The notes: generated by a model from the sequence alone, not told the origin. DNA of 64,000 nt from CAVPTL01 sp963729195 (GCA_963729195.1 CAVSNF010000025.1:1-64000), one strand, 5' to 3'; counted from the stretch's first letter, positions 1-9,095 are shown. Numbers and translations are program-made.

Positions 1-153
1 TCCGACGGTGGGTTCGCGGTCGAGGTCATGCGCACGGGCGGCCAGCGGGTGCTGGTCGCCGTGACGCTCGGCCTGTTCGACACCGCCGGGGACGGGTGCA
101 GGTCAAGGGGCGATCTTCGTGAAGGCGACCGAGTGGTGGTGGGGTCGTCATGA
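1..153 (+). CDS. C-terminal end of an efflux periplasmic adaptor (HlyD/MacA-like), partial
   Basis: The window opens inside this gene; only the last 50 codons are present. The end reads DLREGDRVVVGSS, the usual C-terminal signature of RND/MacA-type membrane-fusion proteins, whose last beta domain ends with G(L/D)xxGDxVVV. The protein would bridge the MacB-type ABC pump encoded next to the outside of the membrane. In the stretch GDGCRSRGD a one-base gain and a one-base loss in G runs (about 96-112) would restore GDGVQVKGD, so two compensating indels are likely. The stop overlaps the next ATG as ATGA (150-153), which indicates one operon. Confidence 0.6.
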   Translation, partial: SDGGFAVEVMRTGGQRVLVAVTLGLFDTAGDGCRSRGDLREGDRVVVGSS

Positions 154-847
154 GCGGCGAGCTCGTGCTGGAGTTGGACGAGGTGACCGAAGGTCTACTG
201 TGAGGATCCCGCCGGTGCACGCCCTCCGCGAGGTGTCCTTCTCGGTCGGGCAGGGCGAGCTGGTCGCGATCGTCGGGCCGTCGGGGTCGGGCAAGTCGAC
301 GCTCCTGCAGTCATGGGAACGCTCGACCGGCCGAGCAACGGCACCGTACGGATCGGCGGGTCGACGTGCCGGGCTCGAGCGACCGGGAGCTGTCCGCGCC
401 TGCGCGCCCGGAGATCGGGTTCGTCTTCCAGCAGTTCTCCTGCTCGACGGGCCACGCGCTGGAGAACGTCGCCGACGGGCTGCTCTACGCCGGCGTGCCC
501 GCTGCCGAGCGACACGGCGCGCGGCCGAGGCGCTCGACCGCGTCGGCCTCGCCGACCGGCGCGACGCACAAGCCCGAAGCTCTCGGGCGGCGAGCGCCAG
601 CGCGTCGCGATCGCCCGGGCACTCGTCGGCGCGGCCGGCGATCGTGCTCGCCGACGAGCCGACCGGGAACCTCGACAGCAGAACCGGCGCAGCATCATGG
701 AGCTGATCCGCGAGCTCAACGCCGCCGGCGCCACCATCATCATGATCACCCACGACACAGTCTTGCCGACAAATTGCCGCGCCAGATCTCGTGTGCTGGA
801 CGGACAGGTCGTGTCTCGACACTCGCGTGGGGAGGAGGGTGCGATGA
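150..847 (+). CDS. MacB/LolD-type ABC transporter ATP-binding protein, frameshifted
   Basis: This is the nucleotide-binding subunit of an efflux or lipoprotein-type ABC transporter at the inner face of the membrane. Walker A (GPSGSGKST) lies near 271-300, the signature LSGGERQRVAIARAL near 580-625 and Walker B/D-loop (VLADEPTGNLDS) near 645-680, but they fall in different frames. At least six single-base indels are needed to join them, so no single open frame spans the gene; length after correction (about 230 aa) is normal for the family. The ATG sits in an ATGA overlap with the adaptor, and the predicted TGA (845-847) overlaps the permease ATG at 844. The order adaptor-ATPase-permease is typical of MacAB-like exporters. 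The exported substrate is unknown. Confidence 0.75.
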
Positions 848-2069
848 ACGCCCGCCGGACGGCCGGCTGGGGGTCGCGGGACGGGCGCGGGTGGGCGAGC
901 GTCGGGCTGCGCGCCACGACCGCTTCGCGCCGCGCTGTCGGCGCTCGGGATCGCGATCGGCACTGCAGCCCATCGTGGGAGCCTCGGACTGTCCGGCCTC
1001 GTCGCAGGCCGGCTGATCGCGGAGATCAACCGGCTCGGCACCAACCTGCTCACCGTCGAGCCCGGACAGAGCCTCAGCGGAGCGCCGGCGCAGCCGCCCC
1101 GCGAGGCGCCGACGCGAATCGCACTGCTCGGAAACGTCCAACTGGTGGCGCACACCGCACTGATGAAGGACACCTACGTCTATCGGAGTTCGCTGATCCC
1201 CGTGGGCCAGACCGGCGGCCTCCAGGTATTGGCCACCAGCCTGAACCTGCCGTCTGTCCTGGGCGTCGGCCTCGCACGCGGCGATTGGCTGAACGCGGGG
1301 ACCGCCCGGCTGCCGGTTGCGGTGCTCGGCGCGGTCGCCGCGCACCAGCTCGGTATCGACCGGGTTCTCCCCGAGCAACGGATCTGGCTGGGCGGCCATG
1401 GTTTAACCTCGCCGGCATCCTGCAACCCTCCCCGCTTACCCCAGACATCGACGTCAGTGCCCTGATCGGATATCCAGCCGCGCAGAGATACCTCGGCTAT
1501 GTCAGCGTCGTCCACGGTGAGCAAGAACCCGGCCGCCGAGCACCATCTACATTCGCGCCGCCACCGGCCACGAGACGGCCGTTCAGTCACTGCTCGCGCA
1601 GACAGCCAACCCCGAAGCACCGTACGAGGCGGCCGTGAGCCAGCCATCCGCCGTGCTGACCGCCCGGGCCGCTGCCGCAGGGGCCTTCAACAGCCTGTTC
1701 CTCGGGCTCGGAGCGGTAGCCCTGATCGTGGGAGCCGTCGGTGTCGCCAACATCATGATCATCTCGGTGCTGGAACGCCGCTCGGAGATCGGCCTCCGCC
1801 GCGCCCTCGGTGCGACAAAAGCCCAGATCCGGACGCAGTTTCTCGCCGAGGCGATCCTCCTCGCCGTCATCGGCGGCGTCGTCGGCGTGCTGGCCGGCGG
1901 CGCAGCCACAGCCGTTTACGCAAGCTCGAAGGGCTGGGCGGTCGTGATCCCCGTCGAAGCGTGGGTGGGCGGCATCGCCGCGGCCATTCTCATCGGCGCG
2001 CTCGCCGGCCTGACGCCGGCCGTTCGAGCGTCTCGGATGCCGCCCACCGCGGCATTGCGAACGGCATGA
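844..2069 (+). CDS. MacB/FtsX-like ABC transporter permease, frameshifted
   Basis: This is the membrane subunit partnering the upstream ATPase. The N-terminus starts MNARRTAGWGSRDGRG and leads into LSALGIAIGTAA, the first membrane helix typical of MacB permeases; a periplasmic stretch (INRLGTNLLTVEPGQ) follows. The C-terminal FtsX domain (about 1635-2069) is intact, with GAVALIVGAVGVANIMIISV and RRSEIGLRRALGATKAQIR, the conserved cytoplasmic loop before the last helices. Breaks lie around 915-1020, 1110, 1400 and 1545-1630. About 408 aa is expected after correction, close to the family norm. It is the last gene of the operon; a hairpin follows 27 nt after the stop. Confidence 0.75.
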
Positions 2070-2091
2070 GCGCGACACTTCCAGCATTCCC

Positions 2092-2146
2092 AGCCCGCCG
2101 CGCTTCTGCGGCGTCTCGCCTTCTGTCTTCTCGAACGGGCGCGGAC
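2092..2146 (+). repeat. Copy A of a structured 3'-end repeat flanking the sulfatase
   Basis: The hairpin CGCCGC-GCTTCT-GCGGCG (2096-2113) is followed by a second possible helix (CGCC with GGGCG) and by the 19-mer TTCTCGAACGGGCGCGGAC (2128-2146). Copy B at 4851-4911 has the same loop and the identical 19-mer, but its stem is CCCCGC/GCGGGG. The stem change is compensatory. This copy follows the permease stop by 27 nt, so a terminator or processing element is the simplest reading. Confidence 0.6.
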
Positions 2147-2409
2147 GGGTTAGGAGATAAGGGTGTTCGAAACCGGCCCTCGCCGGATGCCGCGTCGCGG
2201 GGCTGATTGGAGGCTGTGGTGTCGCGGCAGATCAGGCGACCAGGTAGAGCGAGGCTCGGCCTCACCTGGGTGCTATCCGAATCGATACCCGGACACTGCT
2301 CACAGCGTGCGACACTGACGTGGCGGGATTCGATCAATTGGCATGGTCGAGCAGGCGTAATCCCGACCGGGCGCGCGATTCGCGCCAAAATCAGGAAGAG
2401 GGTGGCTCG
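2147..2409. other. Intergenic region upstream of the sulfatase
   Basis: There is no convincing gene in this stretch. An open frame from 2207 to 2413 lacks a ribosome site and has no family resemblance. The sulfatase promoter should lie here. The only clear signal is the purine-rich AGGAAGAGGGTGG just before the ATG at 2410. Confidence 0.4.
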
Positions 2410-4769
2410 ATGAGCACAAAGTTTCAGGGCAAGGTCAACGTCGATATCCGTGATTCTGAGCCGGACTGGGCGCCATTTGAGCCGGCGAAGGCCCCCGACG
2501 GCGCGCCGAGCGTTGTGTACGTCGTACTGGACGACGTCGGATTCTCGGCGATGAGCTGCTACGGCGGACCGATTGCGACGCCGAACATCGACCGGATCGC
2601 CGCCGACGGCGTGCGGTACACGCAGTGGCATACGACGGCACTGTGCTCGCCGACCCGCTCGTGTCTTTTGACCGGGCGAAACCACACCCGCAACAGCATG
2701 GCGTGCATCACCGAGGCGGCGATCGGATTTCCCAACGCCAGCGGCACGATTCCGCCCGAGAACGGCACGTTCTCCGAGATTTTGAGCGAGCGGGGCTGGA
2801 ACACGTACATGGTTGGCAAGTGGCATCTCTGTCCCGAGGACGAGATGAATCTCGCCTCGACGCGGCGAAATTGGCCGAGCGGACGCGGGTTCGAGCGGTG
2901 GTATGGCTTCCTCGGAGCCGAGACCAGCCAGTGGTATCCCGATCTGGTGTACGACAACCACATGTCGATCAGCCGAGCCAGCCCGAGGACGGGTATCACC
3001 TGACCGAGGATCTGACCGACAAGGCGATCGAGTTCATCCGCGACTCAAAGGCGATCGCTCCCGAGAAGCCGTTCTTCCTGTACTACGCGCCGGGCGCCTG
3101 CCACGCTCCACACCATGCCCCCAAGGAGTGGATCGAGAAGTTCAAGGGCCAGTTCGACCAGGGCTACGAGGCGATCCGTGAGGAGACGCTGACCCGGCAA
3201 AAGGCGATGGGCATCGTGCCGGCCGACACCGAGCTGCCCCGAGGTCAATCCGATCGGAACGCCCGGAGACGCGCACCGGCCCGGACGGAAAGCCGTTCCC
3301 GGCGCTTGACTTCACGCGTCCCTGGGACTCGCTTGAGCGACGAGGAGAAGCATCTGTTCTCACGGATGGCCGAGGTGTATGCCGGGATGCTGGGCCACGT
3401 CGATGAGCACATCGGCCGGCTGCTCGACTTTCTCGAAGCGGCGGGATGGCGTGACAACACGATGGTGATCCTCGTGTCAGACAACGGCGCATCGGGCGAG
3501 GGCGGACCGAACGGTTCGGTGAACGAGATGAAGTTCGCAAACGGCATGCCCGACGAGATCGAGCAGAACCTGCCGTTCGTCGACGAGCTCGGCAGCACCA
3601 CCACCTATAACCACTACCCGACCGGCTGGGCGATGGCCTTCAACACGCCGTTCAAGATGTGGAAGCGCTACGAGTTCAACGGGGGTACGAGCGATGCCTG
3701 CATCGTTTCCTGGCCCGAAGGCATCAAGGCGCGCGGAGAGCTGCGTGACCAGTACCACCACGCCATCGACCTCGTCCCGACGATCCTGGATGTGCTGGAC
3801 GTCGATCCTCCGGACACGATCAAGGGCCACACTCAGAGCGGGATCGACGGGGTCAGCATGCGAGCGACGTTCGACGAGGCCGACGCCAAGGGCGGCAGGT
3901 CGACGCAGTTCTATACGATGCTGGGCTCGCGGGCGATCTGGCATGACGGCTGGAAGGCCGTGACCACCCACCCGACGCTCAGCGGTTGGAGCCACTTCGG
4001 CGCCGACGAGTGGGAGCTCTACCACACCGATGTCGATCGTTCCGAGCTGCACAACCTCGCTGCCGATGAGCCCGAGAAGCTGGTCGACATGGTCAACCTG
4101 TGGTATGCCGAGGCGGGAGCCAACACGGCATTTCCGCTTGATGACCGAACCGCGCTGGAGATCATTCTCACACCCCGGCCGGTGCTCTCACCCGCGCGCG
4201 ATCGGTACGTGTATTTCGCCGATGCCGCCGAGGTGCCCGAGTCGCAGGCGGTGAACGTGCGAAACCGGTCGTTCACGATCGGTGCTCAGGTCGACATTCC
4301 CGAGTCGGGAGCCGCGGGTGTGCTGTTTGCCCACGGCTCGCGGTTTGGCGGCCACTCGCTCTACATCAAGGACAACCGCCTCACCTACGTCTACAACTTC
4401 GTCGGTACCCACGAGTTCAAAGTGGTCGGCGATCGTGACGTTCCGACCGGGAAGGATCTGATCCTGTCGGCGTCATTTGACAAGCAGGGGGAGGACCCGC
4501 CGGGCGTCGCAGCCGGGGTGCTGAGCATCTACCACGGCGAGACCAAGGTCGGCGAGATGCCGCTCAAGACCCAGCCGGGAAAGTTCATGCTCGCCGGCGA
4601 GGGGCTGTGCGTCGGCCGAGACAGCGGCGCTGCCGTCACCGACGACTACCCGGGTGAGCATCCGTACGAGTTTACCGGTGGCAGCATCACACGCGTGGCC
4701 GTGGATGTCAGCGGCCAGCCCTACGTCGATCTCGAGCGCGAAGCCGCCGGAATGCTGACCCGCGAGTAG
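2410..4769 (+). CDS. Arylsulfatase (type I, formylglycine-dependent)
   Basis: A type I sulfatase that hydrolyses sulfate esters and belongs to the alkaline-phosphatase superfamily. The N-terminal metal motif VVLDDVGF is near residues 38-45, and the formylglycine site LCSPTRSCLLTGR (CxPxR, near residue 80) is present. MVGKWHL and VSDNGASGEGG are further family hallmarks. The gene encodes about 785 aa, the long AtsA-like form with a C-terminal beta-rich extension. No signal peptide is seen, which suggests a cytoplasmic enzyme. A -1/+1 shift near 2976 and a compensating pair near 3240-3330 interrupt the frame. The start at 2410 follows AGGAAGAGGG. A formylglycine-generating enzyme must be encoded elsewhere. 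The gene stands alone and is flanked on both sides by copies of one structured repeat. Confidence 0.9.
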
Positions 4770-4850
4770 CCGCGCCCGATTGATCGTCGGAAAATCCGCA
4801 GCGCGGAGGGCGCTGCATGGGACGTCGTCGAGCAGTTCGTCGAGGAGACC

Positions 4851-4911
4851 AGCGCCCCGCGCTTCTGCGGGGTTTCGCCCTCTCTATCTGTTTTCTCGAA
4901 CGGGCGCGGAC
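4851..4911 (+). repeat. Copy B of the structured 3'-end repeat
   Basis: The hairpin CCCCGC-GCTTCT-GCGGGG (4855-4872) is followed directly by TTTCGCCC, a possible second helix (CGCCC with GGGCG) and the 19-mer TTCTCGAACGGGCGCGGAC (4893-4911), which is shared with copy A. It lies 82 nt after the sulfatase stop. It looks like an intrinsic terminator with a conserved tail. Confidence 0.6.
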
Positions 4912-4971
4912 TGCCGACTCGCACGCGAAACCAGCTATCACCGAACGAGCCTGTCCCGGCAGGGCGGCTCT

Positions 4972-5307
4972 TTAGTACGTTTTCTTGACGGTGACCGCGG
5001 TGCCGTAGGCCGCGACTTCGCTCATGATGTCGGCGATCTCGTTGCAGTCGAAGCGCATGCACAGCACGGCGTTGCCGCCGGCCTCGCGAGTTGCATCCTT
5101 GAGCCGGTCAACGGCATGCTGACGGCTCTCCAGAAGCAGTGAGGTGTAGCCCTTGACCTCGCCGCCGAACACCGTCCGGAAGCTCGCGCCGATGTTCGAG
5201 AACGCGTTTCGGGCGCGTACGATCAACCCGCACACCTCGCCGTGCACCTGCACGATCTCGTAGCCGGGGATCTCGTTGGTGGTCACAATGATGATGTCGT
5301 CTTCCAT
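4972..5307 (-). CDS. YbjQ/UPF0145 family protein
   Basis: A small protein of 111 aa, the usual length for the YbjQ family (heavy-metal-binding-like domain, UPF0145). Diagnostic segments are TTNEIPGYEIVQVHGEV near the N-terminus, ARNAFSNIGASFRTVFGGE in the middle and GGNAVLCMRFD near the C-terminus. The family forms oligomeric rings and has no established reaction. The frame is intact. It is a single gene on the minus strand, convergent with the sulfatase and downstream of the VOC gene. The ATG at 5307 gives the family-standard N-terminus. Confidence 0.85.
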   Translation of the reverse strand: MEDDIIIVTTNEIPGYEIVQVHGEVCGLIVRARNAFSNIGASFRTVFGGEVKGYTSLLLESRQHAVDRLKDATREAGGNAVLCMRFDCNEIADIMSEVAAYGTAVTVKKTY

Positions 5308-5343
5308 GGCCGCGAGCCTAGCACCGTGCGCGGCGGGTGACGA

Positions 5344-5757
5344 TCACTTCGCAGATGCCCCTTGGACGCACCCGTAGACGTTGCCGTCGGGGGCGCGAAA
5401 CGCAAACCATCCGTAGTCGACGAGCTTCGGATTTGCCTCGACCAGCGCGGGTTCGACGTCGGCCATCCAGCGCACCGGTTCCACGATCTCGATCCCGGCC
5501 GCCTCCAACTCCTCCCGCGCCTCAACGATGTCGTCGACCAGGAACCCGGGCGCCGGCCCGGTCGTGAGGTATGCCGTGTAGGGATCATCGACGCTGGCGA
5601 CCTCGAAATAGTCGTGCTCGCCGCTGGGAAGCTGGAACATCGCAGCCTCCGGCTCGTCAAGCACGATGGGCAGGCCCAGCACCCGGCCAAAGAAGTCTTT
5701 GGTCTCGCTGAAAATTTCCGTCCTCGTCCCGATCCAACACAGGCGTCGTACGTTCAC
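5344..5757 (-). CDS. VOC-superfamily (glyoxalase/dioxygenase-like) protein
   Basis: A 137-aa protein with one vicinal-oxygen-chelate fold: RRLCWIGTRTE opens the first beta-alpha-beta-beta-beta module, and FRAPDGNVYGCVQG closes the second. VLGLPIVLDEPEAAMFQLPSG is typical of lyase/dioxygenase-like members. I chose the GTG at 5757 because the fold begins there; the open frame extends upstream to 5838 but that part overlaps the divergent esterase and is not conserved-looking. The substrate cannot be inferred. It is divergently arranged with the esterase gene. Confidence 0.75.
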   Translation of the reverse strand: MNVRRLCWIGTRTEIFSETKDFFGRVLGLPIVLDEPEAAMFQLPSGEHDYFEVASVDDPYTAYLTTGPAPGFLVDDIVEAREELEAAGIEIVEPVRWMADVEPALVEANPKLVDYGWFAFRAPDGNVYGCVQGASAK

Positions 5758-5800
5758 GCGCCGATAGTACTCCCGCTCAGGCTTCGGGCATACTGCCGTC

Positions 5801-6676
5801 ATGCCCGACCGTCTCAGCCACCGGACACGGCCCGCCAACGGCGACGCAGAAGGGGCTTTGGTGCTGTTCCACGGCCGCGGCGCCGATGAGCACGACCTGT
5901 TCCCGCTGGCCGACGTGCTCGACCCCCAGCGACGGCTGGTGGTGGTGTTCCCGCGAGGGCCGCTGGCGCTGCCGCCGGGTGGCGCCCACTGGTATCAGGT
6001 GATGCGCATCGGCTTCCCCGACCCGGGCACGTTCCTGCCCACCGCCAAGCTCGCCGGCGAGTGGCTGGACGCCACCCTCGCCGCCCACGGCGTGACACCT
6101 GAGCGCACGGTGCTGGGGGGCTTCTCCCAGGGTGCTGTGATGTCGTGGACGCTGGGGCTGGGCGCGGGCCGGCCGACACCCGCGGGAATCCTTGCGCTGT
6201 CGGGATTCATCCCCACGGTCGAGGGGTTCGAGTTGGACTTCGATCGCGGCCCGCTCGAGGTCGCGATCGGCCATGGCGAGCACGATCCGGTGATCGGCGT
6301 CGAGTGGGGCCGCGATGCCCGCGACCGCATGACCGCCGCCGGCGCCCGGGTGCTGTATCGCGAGACGCCGCTGATGGGCCACTCGATCGACCCCGCGTTC
6401 GTGCCCGAACTGACCGCCTGGGTCGCCGCCCGCCTGTGTGAAAAACGGTGCCAGGCACCTTTATTCACGGGCCTTTGGACTCCTGGATGGTGTTGCCGCC
6501 GTCCACCACCACCGAGGCGCCGGTCACGTAGGACGCGCCCTCGGAGGCCAGGAATGCGATCAGCTCCCCCACCTCGGCCGGCGTACCCGGCCGGCCCACC
6601 GGTGTGTACTTTCCGGCGATCCGCTCTTGCTCGGTGGATGACCCGGTGTCGATCCAGCCCGGGGCCACCGAGTTGA
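5801..6676 (+). CDS. Alpha/beta-hydrolase, phospholipase/carboxylesterase family, with lost native stop
   Basis: A cytoplasmic serine esterase related to YpfH/carboxylesterase 2. The N-terminal oxyanion motif LFHGRGADEHDLFPLA is present, the nucleophile elbow GGFSQGAV holds the catalytic Ser near residue 112, and GHGEHDPV supplies the Asp and MGHSID the His. The family normally ends near residue 213, exactly where this frame enters the palindrome at 6438. Canonical copies would read GAA TAA; here T is replaced by A, giving GAA AAA, so the frame runs on to 6676 across the opposite SDR gene. The extra 75 residues or so are unlikely to be functional protein, or the base is an error. Confidence 0.8.
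   Translation: MPDRLSHRTRPANGDAEGALVLFHGRGADEHDLFPLADVLDPQRRLVVVFPRGPLALPPGGAHWYQVMRIGFPDPGTFLPTAKLAGEWLDATLAAHGVTPERTVLGGFSQGAVMSWTLGLGAGRPTPAGILALSGFIPTVEGFELDFDRGPLEVAIGHGEHDPVIGVEWGRDARDRMTAAGARVLYRETPLMGHSIDPAFVPELTAWVAARLCEKRCQAPLFTGLWTPGWCCRRPPPPRRRSRRTRPRRPGMRSAPPPRPAYPAGPPVCTFRRSALARWMTRCRSSPGPPS
6438..6468. repeat. Palindromic element, copy 1 (degenerate)
   Basis: This is a 31-bp member of the family GTGAATAACGGTGCC-(T/A)-GGCACCGTTATTCAC. The left arm here is GTGAAAAACGGTGCC and the right arm GGCACCTTTATTCAC, so each arm carries one change. It lies between convergent genes. The right arm supplies the TGA stop of the minus-strand SDR gene (6465-6467), while the left-arm change removes the TAA that would end the esterase. 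Confidence 0.9.
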
Positions 6677-7238
6677 CGGTGATTCCGTCGCGGCCCAGCT
6701 CGATCGCCAGCCCGCGGGTCAAGCCGTCGATGCCGGCCTTGGCCGCGCTGTAGCCGGTCGAATCCGGGTTGCTGACCACCGGTCCCGTCACCGACGACAC
6801 GTTCACGATCCGGCCGTACCCGGCCGCCACCATCGCCGGCACCGCCGCCCGGGTCACGTTCACGGTGGTGGTCAGGTTGATCGCGATCATCTGATCCCAC
6901 TCCCCCGGCCCGGTATCGACGAAGCGCCGGGAGACATCCTCGACGCCGGTCTGCACCATGCCGGCGTTGTTGACCAGGATGTCCAGCCGCCCGAACCGAT
7001 CCTGCACCGCGGCGACCAGTCCGGCGGCGGCATCGGCGTCAGTGAGGTCGGCGGCGAAGCCCTCGGCCTCGATGCCGAGTTCGGCCAGCTCGGCCGCTCG
7101 CGTCTGGATCCGACCGGTGGTGGCTGCGATCGCCACCCGCGCACCGCGCTCACCCAGAATCCGCGCGGCCGCGAACCCGATGCCCGATTCACTTCCCGCT
7201 CCCGTGACCAATGCGACCCGCGCTTCGAAGCTGTTCAT
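6465..7238 (-). CDS. Short-chain dehydrogenase/reductase (SDR)
   Basis: A classical 257-aa NAD(P)-dependent oxidoreductase. VTGAGSESGIGFA is the nucleotide-binding glycine motif near residue 10, NNAG (LVNNAGMVQ) stabilises the sheet, and the catalytic Ser (VNVSSVTG) and YSAAK (Tyr-x3-Lys) are in place. The C-terminus GASVVVDGGNTIQ is the standard SDR end. The start at 7238 gives the usual short lead before the first strand. The substrate is unknown. The frame is intact. Its stop codon lies inside the palindrome of copy 1. Confidence 0.9.
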   Translation of the reverse strand: MNSFEARVALVTGAGSESGIGFAAARILGERGARVAIAATTGRIQTRAAELAELGIEAEGFAADLTDADAAAGLVAAVQDRFGRLDILVNNAGMVQTGVEDVSRRFVDTGPGEWDQMIAINLTTTVNVTRAAVPAMVAAGYGRIVNVSSVTGPVVSNPDSTGYSAAKAGIDGLTRGLAIELGRDGITVNSVAPGWIDTGSSTEQERIAGKYTPVGRPGTPAEVGELIAFLASEGASYVTGASVVVDGGNTIQESKGP

Positions 7239-7311
7239 GCCGCGATCGTGTCGGATCAGGGCCCCACGGTCAAGGCTTGAGGCCTCCGACCCGCGGGCCG
7301 ATACGAGCGGT

Positions 7312-8580
7312 ATGAGCAATGCGGCACTCGACCCCTGGGCTGAGTATCGAGCCAACGGCCGTCGCGGCGTCATGGTCGGAGTCGTGCTGGTGTGCATCAC
7401 GGCGGTCGCCATCAGCCAGGCGGGAATCGTGGTGATGCTGTGCGGACTGGGCGCGGCGGCTGGTATGGGTCGGGATCAATGATTGGCTGGGGCAGCGCGG
7501 CCAGAGAAAACGCATGGTCGGGCTGGCGGTGATGTGCGGCACGCTGCTGGCAACCGGCGGCGGGTTCGGTGTGCTCGCCACGGTCGTCATCTTCCTCACC
7601 AGCTGGCGCCTGTTCGGCGTCTACCAACCCGACACGCTGCCCCAGGGCCTGGTCGACCCCCGCGCTGGGTGGAGGTTCGGATCGACCTGGGGAGGATTCG
7701 CGGTCGCGTTCGTGTACGGGACATGGGCGTTGTCAGCGCTGCACCTGGTACCGATCTCCGTCGTCGTCAAGGGCGCGGTACCGGGACTGGTGATCGCACT
7801 CGGCGTGGTGCCGTTCGTCTCCACATTTCGGGAGTTCGACGATCGCTGGACGTTCGCCGCGCGATGCCTGCTGCTGGCGGTCGTGGTGGCGACATTCACG
7901 GTCCTCAGAGACATCCTGCCGGGCGCATACGTGGCTCCGATCGAGCTTCAGGACTACGAGTTTCGGGCCGAGCTGTGGGCATTCACCGCGGCGCTCTTCT
8001 TCGGCCTGTCGGCGTCGGTGTACCTCGCGCTGCCGTCTCGCCGGTACCTCACACTGCGCAAGGGCCGCGCCCGCGAGTTCGGGCTGTACCTGTACACCCC
8101 GAAGGCGCGGGCTCGCGAACGGGCCCGCCGCCGGGCCGCGATCATGTTTCGCCGCAGCCTCCGCCGGATGTCGCTCGTGCCCGACCACACGTGGGCCGAG
8201 GCCTCACGCACAGTCGCGACGCTGATCGAGACACTGGAGCCCTACCTCGACGTGGGACGCCACGATCCGCCACCCCCCGAGGTCGCCGCCGCCGACGCGA
8301 TCATCACGGCCGCCAACCAGCGCACCGTCGACGACTTCGAGCAGCTGGCCGAGATCCTGCGAACCGAGGACTCCGAAGCGTTCATCGCATGGAAGATCCG
8401 GTTCGAGGCCAAGCCGATGGATGGGGATCTCTGGACGCGATGCGGGCGATCATGGAGGCTGCCGCGGCCGTGCACGTGGCCCCGCCGCGATACCTCTCCG
8501 GCGCGATCCGCCTGCACGAGCGGCTGCGCGAACGCGAGCGAATGGTGCTGGCGATGAAGGCCGCGACGACCGAAGGCTGA
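7312..8580 (+). CDS. Polytopic membrane protein of unknown function, frameshifted
   Basis: Three consecutive open segments make one plausible protein of about 420 aa: MSNAALDPWAEYRANGRRG plus a hydrophobic helix (7312-7480), a central part with about six further helices (7485-8430), and a soluble C-terminus (DAMRAIMEAAAAVHVAPPRY, to 8580). Indels near 7465 and 8435 are needed. After the helices comes a basic, cytoplasmic-looking region (RARERARRRAAIMFRR) and an acidic helical tail. I recognise no family. It is a single gene, ending in a convergent hairpin. Confidence 0.55.
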
Positions 8581-8586
8581 AGCGTC

Positions 8587-8608
8587 GGTGGGGCCTCCCG
8601 TCCCCACC
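8587..8608. terminator. Convergent hairpin terminator
   Basis: Perfect 7-bp stem GGTGGGG/CCCCACC with an 8-nt loop, placed between two genes that end at 8580 (plus) and 8624 (minus). There is no U tract, as is common in high-GC actinobacteria. Confidence 0.5.
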
Positions 8609-8623
8609 CCGCTTGATCACCGC

Positions 8624-8947
8624 CTACTGCGCCCGAGCCGCTGCGGTGGTTGTGACGGTGCCGTCGGCGTTCGTGGCCGTGCCACGATGGATCGTGACAT
8701 TGACGCACGGTCCGCTCCCATGACCCGTGACCGGAAGTCCGGCACCGGCCGTCACCGTCTGGGTGCCTTCGCCAAGCGGAGTCGCGGTGAGGCAGCGTTC
8801 AACGCCCGCCGCCTTTCCGGCATGCTGGGCGCTCGGACTCGCCGAGGTGCCGGCGAACGCGTTGGCCGCGAGCACCAGCGCAGCCAACGCTGCCACCCCG
8901 ATCCCGGCCACCGCAGATCGGCGCCGGTTTTCAGGTCTAATTGACAT
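8624..8947 (-). CDS. Small secreted protein, unknown function
   Basis: A 107-aa protein with a clear Sec signal: MSIRPENRRRSAVAG, then a hydrophobic core GVAALAALVLAANAFA and a likely cleavage after AFA. The mature part is Thr/Gly-rich (VTAGAGLPVTGHGSGPCVNV) with two Cys residues that could form one disulfide. I chose the ATG at 8947 because AAAGGGGAAC precedes it at proper spacing. It is divergent from the two-component genes and shares a 148-bp control region that holds the heptamer array, so control by that system is plausible. Confidence 0.65.
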   Translation of the reverse strand: MSIRPENRRRSAVAGIGVAALAALVLAANAFAGTSASPSAQHAGKAAGVERCLTATPLGEGTQTVTAGAGLPVTGHGSGPCVNVTIHRGTATNADGTVTTTAAARAQ

Positions 8948-9024
8948 ATGTTCCCCTTTCATGAGGAATGGGTTGATGACGTTCAAAGAGTGCTCGCACA
9001 ACCTGAGCATCTGAAAAGGTTCGC

Positions 9025-9074
9025 CTGTGAGTCTCCTGTGAAGCTCTCAGCTTCGTCTCAGCAAGTTCACAGGT
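9025..9074. promoter_or_regulatory. Array of 11-bp-phased heptamers, candidate OmpR/PhoP-type operator
   Basis: Five related 7-mers occur between the divergent genes. CCTGTGA lies at 9025-9031 and 9036-9042 (read on the minus strand as TCACAGG-N4-TCACAGG). TCTCAGC lies at 9046-9052 and 9057-9063, and TCACAGG at 9068-9074. The spacers within each run are exactly 4 nt, giving an 11-bp period. Direct 7-bp repeats with 4-bp spacers are how PhoP/PhoB-type regulators bind (mycobacterial PhoP: TCACAGC-N4-TCACAGC). The array ends 21 nt before the response-regulator ATG, which fits autoregulation. Confidence 0.6.
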
Positions 9075-9095
9075 TGAGCCGATAGGTTTTGTCCG

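Noticed and set aside
844..2069. Degraded MacB operon as genuine pseudogenes
   Set aside because: Motifs, overlaps and codon bias are preserved and compensating indels are frequent, so errors at a contig end are more likely.
2160..2195. tRNA-like T loop (GTTCGAAAC)
   Set aside because: No acceptor, D or anticodon stem can be built around it.
2207..2413. Possible small gene upstream of the sulfatase
   Set aside because: No ribosome site, unusual composition, and it overlaps the sulfatase start.
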